Source: Flavobacterium turcicum
Lineage (GTDB): Bacteria; Bacteroidota; Bacteroidia; Flavobacteriales; Flavobacteriaceae
DNA length: 64,000 nucleotides
Direction of reading: 5' to 3'
Assembly (NCBI RefSeq): GCF_011365745.1
Contig: NZ_JAAOBY010000004.1
Span: 232,181-296,180, forward strand
Made by a program: the position numbers and the translations under genes
In this document: positions 35,246-44,347 of the stretch, piece by piece
Position numbering within the stretch: position 1 is the first letter of the stretch
How the letters are laid out: every line of letters begins with the position of its first letter
The notes under the pieces: model-generated
Told to the model about the DNA's origin: nothing
Databases searched by the model: none
What the model saw: only the letters and a program-made list of their open reading frames with translations

Positions 35246-37264
35246 ATGCGCCAACATTTCACACTACTAGTTTTACTCTTAGTTCATTTTTTTTCTTTTG
35301 CTCAGGATTCAGAGTTGGGTAAAGTATCCATAGCTGAACTTCAGCAAAAAGCACATCCTATCGATAGTACTGCGTCGGCAGCCGTACTTTTCGAAAAAGG
35401 CCGAAATGTATTTGAGTATTCGCAATCGCAAGGGTTTTATATGGTAACTGAGGTGCAAGTCAGACTCAAAATCTATAAAAAAGAAGGGTATGATTGGGCT
35501 ACCAAAATTGTTGAGTATTACAGTTCAAACGAAGTGAAAGAGACTGTTACTTTCTCAGATGCTATAACCTACAATATGGTTGATGGAAAAATAGAAAAAA
35601 CTAAACTAAAGAGTGATGGTGAGTTTGATGAGTTTGTTAATAAATTTTGGAGACAGAAAAAAATAACGATGCCTAATGTTAAAGTGGGTTCCGTTATTGA
35701 GTACTCCTATAAAATCAGGACACCAAGAGTGGGTAGCCCTAGGGATTGGTATTTTCAAAAAACAATTCCTGTCAATTATTCAGAGTATAAAAATAGTATT
35801 CCTGAGTTCTTTGTTTATAATGAAAATTTAAAAGGCTATTTCCAGCCTACGGTATCGGTGACCATTGGCAGAAAAGCATTAACTTTTAGTGGTATGAGTA
35901 ATTCTGCAGGAGCGGGTTTCCAAAGAGGGCAGTCTGCTAGCTATGCTGTAGATAAAGTAGATTACGAAGAAAAGCGAACTATATACAAAGCTGAAAATAT
36001 TCCGGCTTTAAATGATGAAGCTTTTGTAGGCAATATAGAAAATTACACCTCTGGTTTAGTGCAAGAGCTTTCTATGACCAAATACCCCGGCGAGCCATTA
36101 AAAAAGTTCGCAACAGATTGGAAAGCAGTAGCCAAGTCAATATTTGATATGGAAGATTTTGGTGCAGAACTCAATCGTAGTGGTTATTTTGAAGAAGATT
36201 TAAAGAAAGCGCTGGCTGGTATAGAAACTCCTGAGCAAAAAATAGTTACAATTTTTAATTTTGTCAAAGGAGCTGTGAAATGGAATGGTTTTTATGGTTA
36301 TTCTTGCGATGATGGAGTAAGACAGGCTTATAAAAATAAGACAGGAAATATCGCCGAAATCAATTTGATGCTGACTGCAATGTTACGATTTGCTGGTTTT
36401 TCTGCACATCCTGTATTGTTAAGTACGCGCTCTAACGGTATTGCCTTGTTCCCGAATAGAACTGCTTTTAATTATGTTATTGCAGCCATTGAGGATGAAA
36501 AAGGATTAATTTTATTAGATGCAACTGATTTGAATGCTGCTCCAAATACTTTACCAATAAGAGATTTGAATTGGTTGGGCAGGTTATTACGTAAAGACGG
36601 AACATCAATAGAGGTTGATTTAATGCCCAATCAAGTGGCAAATGATATTGTTACCATGCAATTCAATGTAGAAGCTTCAGGGCAAGTAGATGCAAAAGTA
36701 CGACGCCAGCAATCCGGCCATAATGCATTGGTTTTTAGAACAAATTTCCTGAGTAGCAAAGAACAAGATTATATAGAAAATTTTGAAACTGAACATAATA
36801 ATATAGAAGTTACAGATTATTCAAGAACCAACGAAAGGAATTTGGGAGCTCCACTAACAGAGACACTATCTTTTAAAAGTAATAATCTTGTAGAAAGTAT
36901 AGGAGGTAAATTGTATGTAAAGCCATTGCTGATTTTTGGTCAAAGTTCAAATCCTTTCCAGCAAGAAGATAGGTTTTACCCCATTGATTTCGCATATCCT
37001 TTTATGAATAAATACAGCATTAATGTTAAAATCCCTGCGGGTTACAAAGTAGAGTCTGTGCCCGAAACTTCTAATCTTGCCATGCAAGATGATATCGGTA
37101 TGTTCAAATATTTGGCAAGTGTTTCAGGCGACACGATTCAAATTTCAATTTCGTCTCAAATTAACACGCCAATTATCTCGGCTGATTATTATCAAACAAT
37201 AAAGGAGTTTTATCAAAAGATGATTGATAAGCAAAACGAAAAAATTATCCTCGTTAAATCATAA
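35246..37264 (+). CDS. Exported DUF3857 protein, degenerate transglutaminase core (paralogue 2)
   Basis: 672 aa, highly similar throughout to the preceding protein, for example WNGFYGYSCDDGVRQAY and LNWLGRLLRKDGTSIEVDL. Signal peptide ending FAQ. GNIAEIN (Ala370) again replaces the catalytic cysteine, and FNYVIAA the histidine. Recent tandem duplication with the gene upstream is the simplest explanation. Confidence 0.8.
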   Translation: MRQHFTLLVLLLVHFFSFAQDSELGKVSIAELQQKAHPIDSTASAAVLFEKGRNVFEYSQSQGFYMVTEVQVRLKIYKKEGYDWATKIVEYYSSNEVKETVTFSDAITYNMVDGKIEKTKLKSDGEFDEFVNKFWRQKKITMPNVKVGSVIEYSYKIRTPRVGSPRDWYFQKTIPVNYSEYKNSIPEFFVYNENLKGYFQPTVSVTIGRKALTFSGMSNSAGAGFQRGQSASYAVDKVDYEEKRTIYKAENIPALNDEAFVGNIENYTSGLVQELSMTKYPGEPLKKFATDWKAVAKSIFDMEDFGAELNRSGYFEEDLKKALAGIETPEQKIVTIFNFVKGAVKWNGFYGYSCDDGVRQAYKNKTGNIAEINLMLTAMLRFAGFSAHPVLLSTRSNGIALFPNRTAFNYVIAAIEDEKGLILLDATDLNAAPNTLPIRDLNWLGRLLRKDGTSIEVDLMPNQVANDIVTMQFNVEASGQVDAKVRRQQSGHNALVFRTNFLSSKEQDYIENFETEHNNIEVTDYSRTNERNLGAPLTETLSFKSNNLVESIGGKLYVKPLLIFGQSSNPFQQEDRFYPIDFAYPFMNKYSINVKIPAGYKVESVPETSNLAMQDDIGMFKYLASVSGDTIQISISSQINTPIISADYYQTIKEFYQKMIDKQNEKIILVKS

Positions 37265-37271
37265 ATTAAGA

Positions 37272-39275
37272 ATGATCAAAAAATGGTTTATTGTTTTACT
37301 TGCATGTATTGGACTGCAATTAAACGCACAAGATCTTGAATTGGGTAAAGTTTCTATTGAAGAACTTAAGTTAAAACAGCACCCCAAGGATACGAGCGCT
37401 GTAGCAGCAATCATATTTAGTAAAGCTAAAACTACTTTTAAATACAATTTAAAGGATGGATTTTCAATTGGTACTGAGTTTCAGGTTCGCGTAAAAATCT
37501 ATAAAAAAGAAGGACTAAATTGGGCTACTTTTAAGGTGCCATTTTACATTGGCTATGAAGAGAAAAATGATGAGTCCGTTCAATTTTCTGATGCAGTTAC
37601 CTATAATTTAGTGAACGGCATTGTTGAAAAATCAAAACTTAAAAGTGAGGGTAATTTCATAACAAAAATCAATGAGTACTGGAAAGAAGCGTCCATTACG
37701 TTACCTAATGTTAAAGTAGGTTCTATAATTGAGTTTAAATATTTTCTGAAATCAGAAAACATAATCAAATTTCCAAGTTTTTATTTTCAATATGAAATAC
37801 CAGTAAATTTCGCTCAATTTACCACTGCAATACCTGGTTTTTTTGTTTACAAGGCACTTGTTACTGGGTTTGTACCAATCAAAACAGTACAGAAAGTATC
37901 TGGGGGCTCTTTTAGTTTCCCTAATAAATATGACCGCACCAGATCAGATTATGTTAATTTTGAGCAAGTAATTAGCACTTATACTGCGGTTGATATTCCT
38001 GCTTTAAAGCCAGAGCCGTATGTAGATAATTTACAAAATTATAGAGCTAGTTTGAAACACGAATTAGAAAAAACACAGTTTTATGAAGAAGCTGAAAAAG
38101 ACTTTTCATCAACTTGGGAAGGGGTTACTACTTCAATTTTTAGCGAAAAAGAATTTGGTCAACAGTTAGAATCTGGTCTTTTCTTTTTAGATCATGTAAA
38201 AGAAATTATAAAAAACGATTCCAACACTGAACTCACAACAGAGACCAAAATGCAGCGTATTTTTTCATATGTGCAGCAAAGAATGAATTGGAATAATGAA
38301 AATGGGTATTATACGGATAAAGGAGTCAAAGAGGCATACAGTAATAGTACGGGTAATGCCGCCGAAATCAACTTTATTCTTATCAATATGTTACGCATAG
38401 CAGGAGTTGATGCCAACCCTGTTTTGGTAAGTACTGTAGATCATGGAGTTCCAGCATATCCAAATAGAACAGGATTTAATTATGTCATCGCAGCGGCAAC
38501 AATTGATGGCAAAAATATACTCCTAGATGCAACCAATAAGTATGCTGTGCCAGATGTTTTACCTCTAAAATTATTAAACTGGCAAGGAAGATTGATTCGA
38601 AAAGGTGGGTCCTCGGAGGAAATAAATCTAGTACCCAAAAAGCCTTCGGCTATAAATCACAATTTGTTTGCAAGAATAAATCCAAACGGAAAAATCGAAG
38701 GAAAAATAAAAATGTATTATACTACTACGGAGTCATTTCTATTTCGTGAAAAACAGGCTAATCAGGATCAAAATACTTATCTCGAAAGATTAGAAAATAA
38801 ATGGAATGGTCTTGAAATATCCGAGTACGGAATCGAAGAAAATAAAACAATCACTACTCAGCCTATTACCGAAAAATTTGATTTTTCAACTGTGAATCAC
38901 TGCGAAATTATTGCTGGTAAACTATACATTTATCCAATGTTGTTTTTAACTAGTTCCATAAATCCTTTTGTTCAAGAAAAGCGTGACATGCCTATATATT
39001 TTGCATACCCAAAAAGTAGAAAATATAATTTTAACCTTGAAATCCCTGCAGGGTATGCTGTGGAATCAATCCCAAATGCAATCAGGATTTCAACTCAAGG
39101 AAAAGAAGTAGTGTTTTCAATAAATAGTGTATTGGTAGGTAATACAATTCAAATTGTTATTAATGAAGAGATAAATGGAGCTATTTTTGTAGCAGAATTT
39201 TACCCGGAACTAAAGTCTTTTTATCAAAAAGTAATCGAAAAACAAAACGAAAAAATTATCTTAAGCAAAATATAA
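37272..39275 (+). CDS. Exported DUF3857 protein, degenerate transglutaminase core (paralogue 3)
   Basis: 667 aa from ATG 37272, where the signal peptide (ending LNAQ) begins; the frame extends 16 residues upstream into the previous gene. More diverged than paralogues 1 and 2 but with the same substitutions: GNAAEIN (Ala364) and FNYVIAA. Last of the tandem set; a MazG-like gene starts 2 nt after its stop. Confidence 0.8.
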   Translation: MIKKWFIVLLACIGLQLNAQDLELGKVSIEELKLKQHPKDTSAVAAIIFSKAKTTFKYNLKDGFSIGTEFQVRVKIYKKEGLNWATFKVPFYIGYEEKNDESVQFSDAVTYNLVNGIVEKSKLKSEGNFITKINEYWKEASITLPNVKVGSIIEFKYFLKSENIIKFPSFYFQYEIPVNFAQFTTAIPGFFVYKALVTGFVPIKTVQKVSGGSFSFPNKYDRTRSDYVNFEQVISTYTAVDIPALKPEPYVDNLQNYRASLKHELEKTQFYEEAEKDFSSTWEGVTTSIFSEKEFGQQLESGLFFLDHVKEIIKNDSNTELTTETKMQRIFSYVQQRMNWNNENGYYTDKGVKEAYSNSTGNAAEINFILINMLRIAGVDANPVLVSTVDHGVPAYPNRTGFNYVIAAATIDGKNILLDATNKYAVPDVLPLKLLNWQGRLIRKGGSSEEINLVPKKPSAINHNLFARINPNGKIEGKIKMYYTTTESFLFREKQANQDQNTYLERLENKWNGLEISEYGIEENKTITTQPITEKFDFSTVNHCEIIAGKLYIYPMLFLTSSINPFVQEKRDMPIYFAYPKSRKYNFNLEIPAGYAVESIPNAIRISTQGKEVVFSINSVLVGNTIQIVINEEINGAIFVAEFYPELKSFYQKVIEKQNEKIILSKI

Positions 39276-39277
39276 AA

Positions 39278-39604
39278 ATGAACATAAAAAACGCACAACT
39301 CGACGTAGACACTTGGATCAAAGAACACGGTGTACGCTATTTTAACGAATTAACCAATATGGCACAACTTACCGAAGAGGTAGGCGAAGTAGCCCGTATT
39401 ATTGCCCGCCGTTATGGAGAACAGTCTGAAAAAGAAAGTGATAAAAACAAAGACCTTGGCGAAGAATTAGCTGATGTGGTTTTTGTGGTCTTGTGTTTGG
39501 CCAACCAAACAGGAATCGATTTGCAAGCAGCTTTCGACAAAAAAATGGATCTGAAATCGGTTAGAGACAAAGATCGTCACAAAAACAATGAAAAACTGAA
39601 ATAA
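39278..39604 (+). CDS. MazG-like nucleotide pyrophosphohydrolase
   Basis: 108 aa, all-alpha. The metal-binding pattern EEVGEVARII (Glu33-Glu36 area) followed by LGEELADVVF (E-E-x-x-D) is that of MazG/dCTPase-like hydrolases. It would cleave (d)NTPs to monophosphates, a house-cleaning role. Tightly follows the DUF3857 set, probably by read-through transcription rather than shared function. Confidence 0.88.
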   Translation: MNIKNAQLDVDTWIKEHGVRYFNELTNMAQLTEEVGEVARIIARRYGEQSEKESDKNKDLGEELADVVFVVLCLANQTGIDLQAAFDKKMDLKSVRDKDRHKNNEKLK

Positions 39605-39758
39605 TTTGTCAATTGTAAATTATGAATTATGAACGAGTAGTGGTAAATTGCACAGCTAGGGTATTTAATTTATAACTCGCAATTCACAACTTACAAATAC
39701 ACGCATGAATTTAAGACTAAGCACTAATTCACAATTTACAATTCACAATTCGCAGCTC
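39601..39758 (+). repeat. Three 7-nt tandem tracts around the aroA start
   Basis: Tract 1 (39601-39635): GTCAATT, GTAAATT type, starting at the stop codon of the previous gene. Tract 2 (39674-39701): AACTCGC, AATTCAC type, roughly the inverted complement of tract 1. Tract 3 (39731-39758): ACAATTT, ACAATTC type, lying inside the aroA reading frame. Confidence 0.7.
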
Positions 39759-40955
39759 GATATAACAGGTTCTAAAAGTGAAACCAATAGATTACTACTG
39801 TTACAAGCGCTATTCCCAAACATTACTTTAGCTAATACCTCCAATTCAGATGATAGTGAGGTTATGGCTAAGGCATTAAAACAAGTTGCAGCAGCTAGTG
39901 GGCAGCCACAAGTGGTCGACATTCACCATGCGGGAACCGCTATGCGTTTCTTAACAGCTTATTTTGCAGTAACGCTCGGAGCATCAGTTGCACTTACCGG
40001 TTCGCAACGAATGACTGAGCGCCCAATACAAGTTTTGGTTGAAGCATTGGAGCAGTTGGGTGCTAAAATCACTTATGAAAAGAATGCGGGTTATCCGCCT
40101 ATCAAAATCGAAGGGCAAAAAATTACAGCATCTAAAGTGTCGATTCCCGCCAACGTGAGTAGTCAGTACATTTCAGCCTTGCTATTGGTTGCTCCTAAAC
40201 TCGAAAATGGTATCGAAATCACTTTAGTGGGTGAAATTACCTCCGTTCCGTACATCAAAATGACCTTGGCCTTACTTAACGATTTGGGGATTACAACTCG
40301 CTTTGAAGGCAACACCATTACAGTAGCTCCTCAAAAAGAATCTGAAAATAAAGTAATGACGGTAGAGTCTGACTGGAGTTCAGCATCTTATTTTTTTAGT
40401 ATTGTAGCGCTTGCTGATCACGCTACAATCGTTTTAAATAGTTACAAACAAACCAGTCTTCAAGGCGATGCCGCTTTGGTTAGCATCTATGAACAATTAG
40501 GTGTGCGTACTGAGTTTAACGGTAACCAAATGACATTAACTAAGGATGTTAATTTTGTTCCAGCAACACAGCTCTCTTTCGATTTAAACAATACGCCTGA
40601 TATTGCGCAAACCATCGTGGTTACTTGTTTAGGTTTAGGAATTGGTTGTCACCTAACAGGTCTTCACACTTTAAAAATCAAAGAAACTGATAGGCTAGAA
40701 GCACTTAGAGTCGAACTCACCAAACTAGGCGCAGCCATCACAGTTACTAATGATAGTCTAACCCTAGAGCCATCAGCTACTCTAAACAAAGAGGTGACTA
40801 TTGCAACGTATAATGACCATCGTATGGCTATGGCTTTTGCTCCTTTGGCTATTAAAGTGCCCTTGCACATTGCGGATGCTGGTGTAGTTTCCAAATCATA
40901 CCCTGATTTCTGGAAAGACATGGAGTCGATCGGCTTTCAAGTAGCGCATTTATAA
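39705..40955 (+). CDS. aroA: 3-phosphoshikimate 1-carboxyvinyltransferase (EPSP synthase)
   Basis: 416 aa. DITGSKSETNRLLLLQAL is the N-terminal phosphate-binding motif, HAGTAMRFLTAYFA and KETDRLEALRVEL the other family signatures. Sixth step of the shikimate pathway. The start is ambiguous: residues about 6-18 (NSQFTIHNSQL) are encoded by a 7-nt repeat tract, so the N-terminal extension may have come from repeat expansion into the gene. Not linked to the aromatic operon at 24.5-28.8 kb. Confidence 0.93.
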   Translation: MNLRLSTNSQFTIHNSQLDITGSKSETNRLLLLQALFPNITLANTSNSDDSEVMAKALKQVAAASGQPQVVDIHHAGTAMRFLTAYFAVTLGASVALTGSQRMTERPIQVLVEALEQLGAKITYEKNAGYPPIKIEGQKITASKVSIPANVSSQYISALLLVAPKLENGIEITLVGEITSVPYIKMTLALLNDLGITTRFEGNTITVAPQKESENKVMTVESDWSSASYFFSIVALADHATIVLNSYKQTSLQGDAALVSIYEQLGVRTEFNGNQMTLTKDVNFVPATQLSFDLNNTPDIAQTIVVTCLGLGIGCHLTGLHTLKIKETDRLEALRVELTKLGAAITVTNDSLTLEPSATLNKEVTIATYNDHRMAMAFAPLAIKVPLHIADAGVVSKSYPDFWKDMESIGFQVAHL

Positions 40956-41005
40956 GCTTTAAATGCAACGTTATCAGTTGTTTTTGAAAATAAAAGCCAA
41001 AACAC

Positions 41006-41037
41006 TTGACAACGCCTATCTCACAATCGTATATTTG
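41006..41037 (+). promoter_or_regulatory. Promoter of queA
   Basis: TTG (41006-41008), 21-nt spacer, TATATTTG (41030-41037): a full match to the Bacteroidetes promoter, followed by CACCCG. Leader of about 70 nt before the ATG. Confidence 0.8.
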
Positions 41038-41110
41038 CACCCGAAAGATTTTTAAGTTACTACAATGTGAGTAACTGCTTAAAATCTTAAACTTTTAAAT
41101 AAAAAAATAA

Positions 41111-42160
41111 ATGAAGTTATCCCATTTTCAATTTGATTTACCAAAAGAACTTCTTGCGGAGTATCCAGCCGAAAATAGAGACGAGGCTCGTCTTATGGTT
41201 ATTGACCGTAAAAAACAAACTATAGAGCACAAAATGTTCAAAGATATCATCGAATATTTTGACGAAGGTGATGTTTTAATTCTAAATAACACTAAAGTTT
41301 TCCCTGCTCGTTTGTACGGTAACAAAGAAAAAACGGGCGCTAGAATCGAAGTTTTTTTGCTAAGAGAATTGAATGCAGAGCAAAGATTATGGGACGTGTT
41401 AGTTGATCCAGCTCGTAAAATCAGAATTGGTAATAAATTGTATTTCGGTGACGATGATTCACTTGTTGCTGAGGTAATCGATAATACTACGTCTCGTGGT
41501 AGAACTTTACGTTTTCTATACGATGGCTCTTACGAAGAATTCCGTAATAAATTGACTGAACTTGGAGAAACTCCAATTCCAAAATACATTTCTAGAGATG
41601 TAACTCCAGAAGATGCAGAGCGTTACCAAACCATTTATGCCAAAGAAGAAGGCTCTGTAGCTGCTCCTACAGCAGGTTTACACTTCTCTAAGCATTTACT
41701 AAAAAGACTTGAAATCAAAGGCGTGAATTTTGCCGAAGTAACCTTACACGTTGGTTTAGGAACATTCAACCCAGTTGAGGTAGAGGATTTGTCTAAGCAC
41801 AAAATGGACTCTGAAGAGTTAAAAATCACGCAAGAGGCTTGCGATATCGTAAATGAAGCAAAAGCCAAAAGAAAACGTATTTGCTGCGTAGGTACCACTT
41901 CTATGCGCGCCGTAGAAAGCTCCGTTTCGTCACAAAACACTTTAAATCCGTATGATGGTTGGACAAATAAATTCATTTTTCCTCCTCACGATTTTGCAGT
42001 GCCTACGTGTATGATCACCAATTTTCATACTCCAAAATCAACGCTTTTAATGATGATTTCTGCTTTTTGTGGTCACGATTTAATGAAAAGAGCTTACGCT
42101 GAGGCTATCGAAGAAAAATACAAATTCTACTCTTATGGCGATGCCATGTTGATTTTGTAA
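41111..42160 (+). CDS. queA: S-adenosylmethionine:tRNA ribosyltransferase-isomerase
   Basis: 349 aa. Motifs DEARLMV near the start, [10 protein letters not shown] near 182, VGLGTFNPV and [13 protein letters not shown] are all typical of QueA. It transfers and rearranges the ribosyl part of SAM onto 7-aminomethyl-7-deazaguanine in tRNA to give epoxyqueuosine. queE, an earlier enzyme of the same pathway, is at 60022. Own promoter and terminator. Confidence 0.95.
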   Translation: MKLSHFQFDLPKELLAEYPAENRDEARLMVIDRKKQTIEHKMFKDIIEYFDEGDVLILNNTKVFPARLYGNKEKTGARIEVFLLRELNAEQRLWDVLVDPARKIRIGNKLYFGDDDSLVAEVIDNTTSRGRTLRFLYDGSYEEFRNKLTELGETPIPKYISRDVTPEDAERYQTIYAKEEGSVAAPTAGLHFSKHLLKRLEIKGVNFAEVTLHVGLGTFNPVEVEDLSKHKMDSEELKITQEACDIVNEAKAKRKRICCVGTTSMRAVESSVSSQNTLNPYDGWTNKFIFPPHDFAVPTCMITNFHTPKSTLLMMISAFCGHDLMKRAYAEAIEEKYKFYSYGDAMLIL

Positions 42161-42183
42161 TTCAATACCTAATATATCTAAAG

Positions 42184-42213
42184 AATCTCGTCAGCAATGG
42201 CGAGATTTTTTTT
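42184..42213 (+). terminator. Rho-independent terminator of queA
   Basis: AATCTCG / CGAGATT stem with a 10-nt loop and eight T residues, directly abutting dispersed element copy D. Confidence 0.82.
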
Positions 42214-42320
42214 GCGTGTGTCCCTCCCAAAAAAAAGGTCGGGTCGGGCTGTTCGCTTTATCTTTATTTTCTTTTTAAAGAAAAAAGAAAATAAAGGATG
42301 CCGCTGCCATCCCTCACACC
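42214..42320 (-). repeat. Dispersed hairpin element, copy D
   Basis: On the minus strand: GAGGGATGGCAGCGGCATCC, a long A/T hairpin (CTTTATTTTC arms, 42262-42296), AGCGAACAGCCCGACCCGAC, then a T-run and GGAGGGACAC as in copy B. It joins features of copies A and B. Confidence 0.8.
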
Positions 42321-42330
42321 AAATAGCGGT

Positions 42331-42393
42331 AAATTCTCGTGTACTTTAAAACAGTTATACTTGTTATGAGTACGCATTTTTGAGAATTTTTTT
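42331..42393 (+). terminator. Terminator-like hairpin upstream of kynU
   Basis: AAATTCTC pairs with GAGAATTT, and next to it GTGTACT with AGTACGC (one G-U), around a 23-nt loop with a 6-nt bulge, followed by a T-run. It is 84 nt before kynU, so it could end read-through or act in a regulated leader. The rest of the 316-nt gap is AT-rich with no ORF. Confidence 0.45.
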
Positions 42394-42476
42394 CTTCAAT
42401 TCAAGTAGTGCTAATTCAAACATTCATTTGTTACACTAGCTTGATTTTTGTACTTTTACGTTTCAAATAATTGTAT

Positions 42477-43766
42477 ATGAAATTTCAAAATACCCTTGAA
42501 TTCGCAAGGCAACTCGACGCACAAGATCCTCTTAATAAATACCAATCCGAATTTATTTTTCCAAAAGTAAACGATAAAAAAGTCATTTACTTCACCGGAA
42601 ATTCACTCGGCTTACAACCCAAACGTACCAAAACTTATGTTGATGAGGTTATGAACGATTGGGCAAATCTCGCTGTCGAAGGTCATTTTTACAGTGACAA
42701 GCCTTGGTGGGATTATCACGAACGCTTTGCGGAGCCTTTAAGTAAAATCGTTGGTGCTTTGCCAACTGAAGTTACGGTAATGAACACGCTCACTGTGAAC
42801 CTGCACTTGCTAATGGTTTCGTTTTACCAGCCAACTCCAACGCGTTACAAAATCATTTGCGAGGAAAAAGCATTTCCATCCGATCAATACATGTTTCAAA
42901 GCCAAGTTGATTTTCATTCCCGTGCCGTTGGTTTTGATAAACAAGAGGCTTTGGTTGAAATCAAAAGACGTGAAGGCGAGCATAACATTCGCCTAGAAGA
43001 TGTTTTAGCAAAAATTGAAGAGGTAGGCGATGAATTGGCGCTTGTACTTATTGGTGGCGTTAATTATTATACAGGTCAAGTTTTTGACATGAAAACCATC
43101 ACCGCGGCGGGTCATAAAGTTGGAGCCTTTGTAGGTTGGGACTTGGCGCATGCTGCTGGAAATGTAAAATTAGAACTCCACGACTGGAATGTTGATTTTG
43201 CAGCGTGGTGCAGTTATAAATACATGAATTCAGGACCTGGTAATGCATCTGGTTGTTTTATTCATGAAAAACACCACAACAATTCGCAGTTGCCTCGCTT
43301 TGCCGGTTGGTGGGGACACAATAAAGAACGTCGTTTTAAAATGGAACCTAATTTTGATCCTGTTCACGGTGCGGATGGTTGGCAAATAAGTAATTTACCC
43401 ATTTTGTCTTTAGCACCCTATCTCGCCTCTGTTGATATGTTTGCCGAGGTTGGCATGGATGCGCTCCTTGAAAAACGCGATCTCATCACCGCTTATCTAG
43501 AATTCGTTTTGCATGAAATCGACAGCGAAGTAGATAGTACTTTTGAAATCATCACACCAAGTGATCCTGAGGAGCGCGCTTCACAATTATCAGTTTTCCT
43601 GCATGGCGAAGGTCGTAGCCTATTTGAGTATTTAATGAAAAACGGCGTGATTACAGATTGGAGAGAACCCAACGTAATTCGTCTGGCTCCAGTTCCTTTA
43701 TATACTTCATTTGAGGATATGTTTGAATTTGGTCAGATTTTGAAAAAGGGAATTCTAGGCAAGTAA
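42477..43766 (+). CDS. kynU: Kynureninase
   Basis: 429 aa from ATG 42477 (a TTG two codons earlier is rejected). FTGNSLGLQPKRT opens the fold, the PLP lysine is Lys248 in WCSYKYMNSGPG, and FAGWWGH is a family signature. It splits 3-hydroxykynurenine to 3-hydroxyanthranilate and alanine in tryptophan breakdown and de novo NAD synthesis. The preceding step is encoded by kmo at 49149. Confidence 0.93.
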   Translation: MKFQNTLEFARQLDAQDPLNKYQSEFIFPKVNDKKVIYFTGNSLGLQPKRTKTYVDEVMNDWANLAVEGHFYSDKPWWDYHERFAEPLSKIVGALPTEVTVMNTLTVNLHLLMVSFYQPTPTRYKIICEEKAFPSDQYMFQSQVDFHSRAVGFDKQEALVEIKRREGEHNIRLEDVLAKIEEVGDELALVLIGGVNYYTGQVFDMKTITAAGHKVGAFVGWDLAHAAGNVKLELHDWNVDFAAWCSYKYMNSGPGNASGCFIHEKHHNNSQLPRFAGWWGHNKERRFKMEPNFDPVHGADGWQISNLPILSLAPYLASVDMFAEVGMDALLEKRDLITAYLEFVLHEIDSEVDSTFEIITPSDPEERASQLSVFLHGEGRSLFEYLMKNGVITDWREPNVIRLAPVPLYTSFEDMFEFGQILKKGILGK

Positions 43767-43827
43767 AATCATTGAATTATATAAATCACAAAAAGAATTC
43801 CATAACATAAATGTTTCAAACCTAATA

Positions 43828-43835
43828 TATCTTTG
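43828..43835 (+). promoter_or_regulatory. -7 promoter box of the glycine-zipper lipoprotein gene
   Basis: TATCTTTG fits TAnnTTTG, 29 nt before the ATG; no clear -33 TTG. Confidence 0.5.
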
Positions 43836-43864
43836 TAACATAGAAATTTAAAAAACATATCATT

Positions 43865-44290
43865 ATGAAAATAGTATACTTTATGCTACTTGCCTTAGCA
43901 GTAGTTTCATGTCAGAATCAAACAAAAGCCGATGTAGCAAAAGCTAAAGCTGCAACTGTAGACTCAATGAAAGTAGCCATGGAAAAGCAAAGAGTAATCG
44001 ACTCGATGCAACAAGTTATGGTTAAAATGGAGGAAGAAAAATTAGAAACTAAAAAAGAGGTTATTGTTGTTAACCAGCAAGCGCCAAACACTACAACAAC
44101 CACAACCACAACGCAAAAAAAGGGTTGGAGTAGCACTGCCAAAGGTGCTGTAATTGGTGCTGGTGTAGGTGCAGCAACTGGAGCGATCATCAGTAAGAAA
44201 AAAGTTCAAGGAGCTATTATCGGTGGTGTTGCAGGAGCAGGAGTTGGCGCTGGAACAGGAGCTATCATCGACGGTAGTAAGAAAAACTAA
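43865..44290 (+). CDS. Glycine-zipper lipoprotein
   Basis: 141 aa. Lipobox VVSC places the lipidated Cys at residue 16. A charged helical stretch (residues 20-65) and a run of eight threonines follow, then a glycine-zipper domain (GAVIGAGVGAATGAIISKKK repeated as IIGGVAGAGVGAGTGAII). Such domains insert in or lie along membranes, as in Rick-17kDa/YMGG proteins. Probably an outer-membrane lipoprotein of the envelope; exact role unknown. Confidence 0.8.
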   Translation: MKIVYFMLLALAVVSCQNQTKADVAKAKAATVDSMKVAMEKQRVIDSMQQVMVKMEEEKLETKKEVIVVNQQAPNTTTTTTTTQKKGWSSTAKGAVIGAGVGAATGAIISKKKVQGAIIGGVAGAGVGAGTGAIIDGSKKN

Positions 44291-44309
44291 TTAGTTTTAT
44301 ATAAATAAA

Positions 44310-44343
44310 AAAAGGTTCCTTTTCAATTGAGAAGGAACCTTTT
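44310..44343 (+). terminator. Bidirectional terminator
   Basis: Perfect 12-bp stem AAAAGGTTCCTT / AAGGAACCTTTT with a 10-nt loop, A-run on the left and T-rich right side, between convergent genes. Confidence 0.85.
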
Positions 44344-44347
44344 CTGT

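Noticed and set aside
43918..44190. 90-aa ORF on the minus strand
   Set aside because: Mirror of the low-complexity Thr and Gly-zipper codons of the lipoprotein gene; no own start signal.
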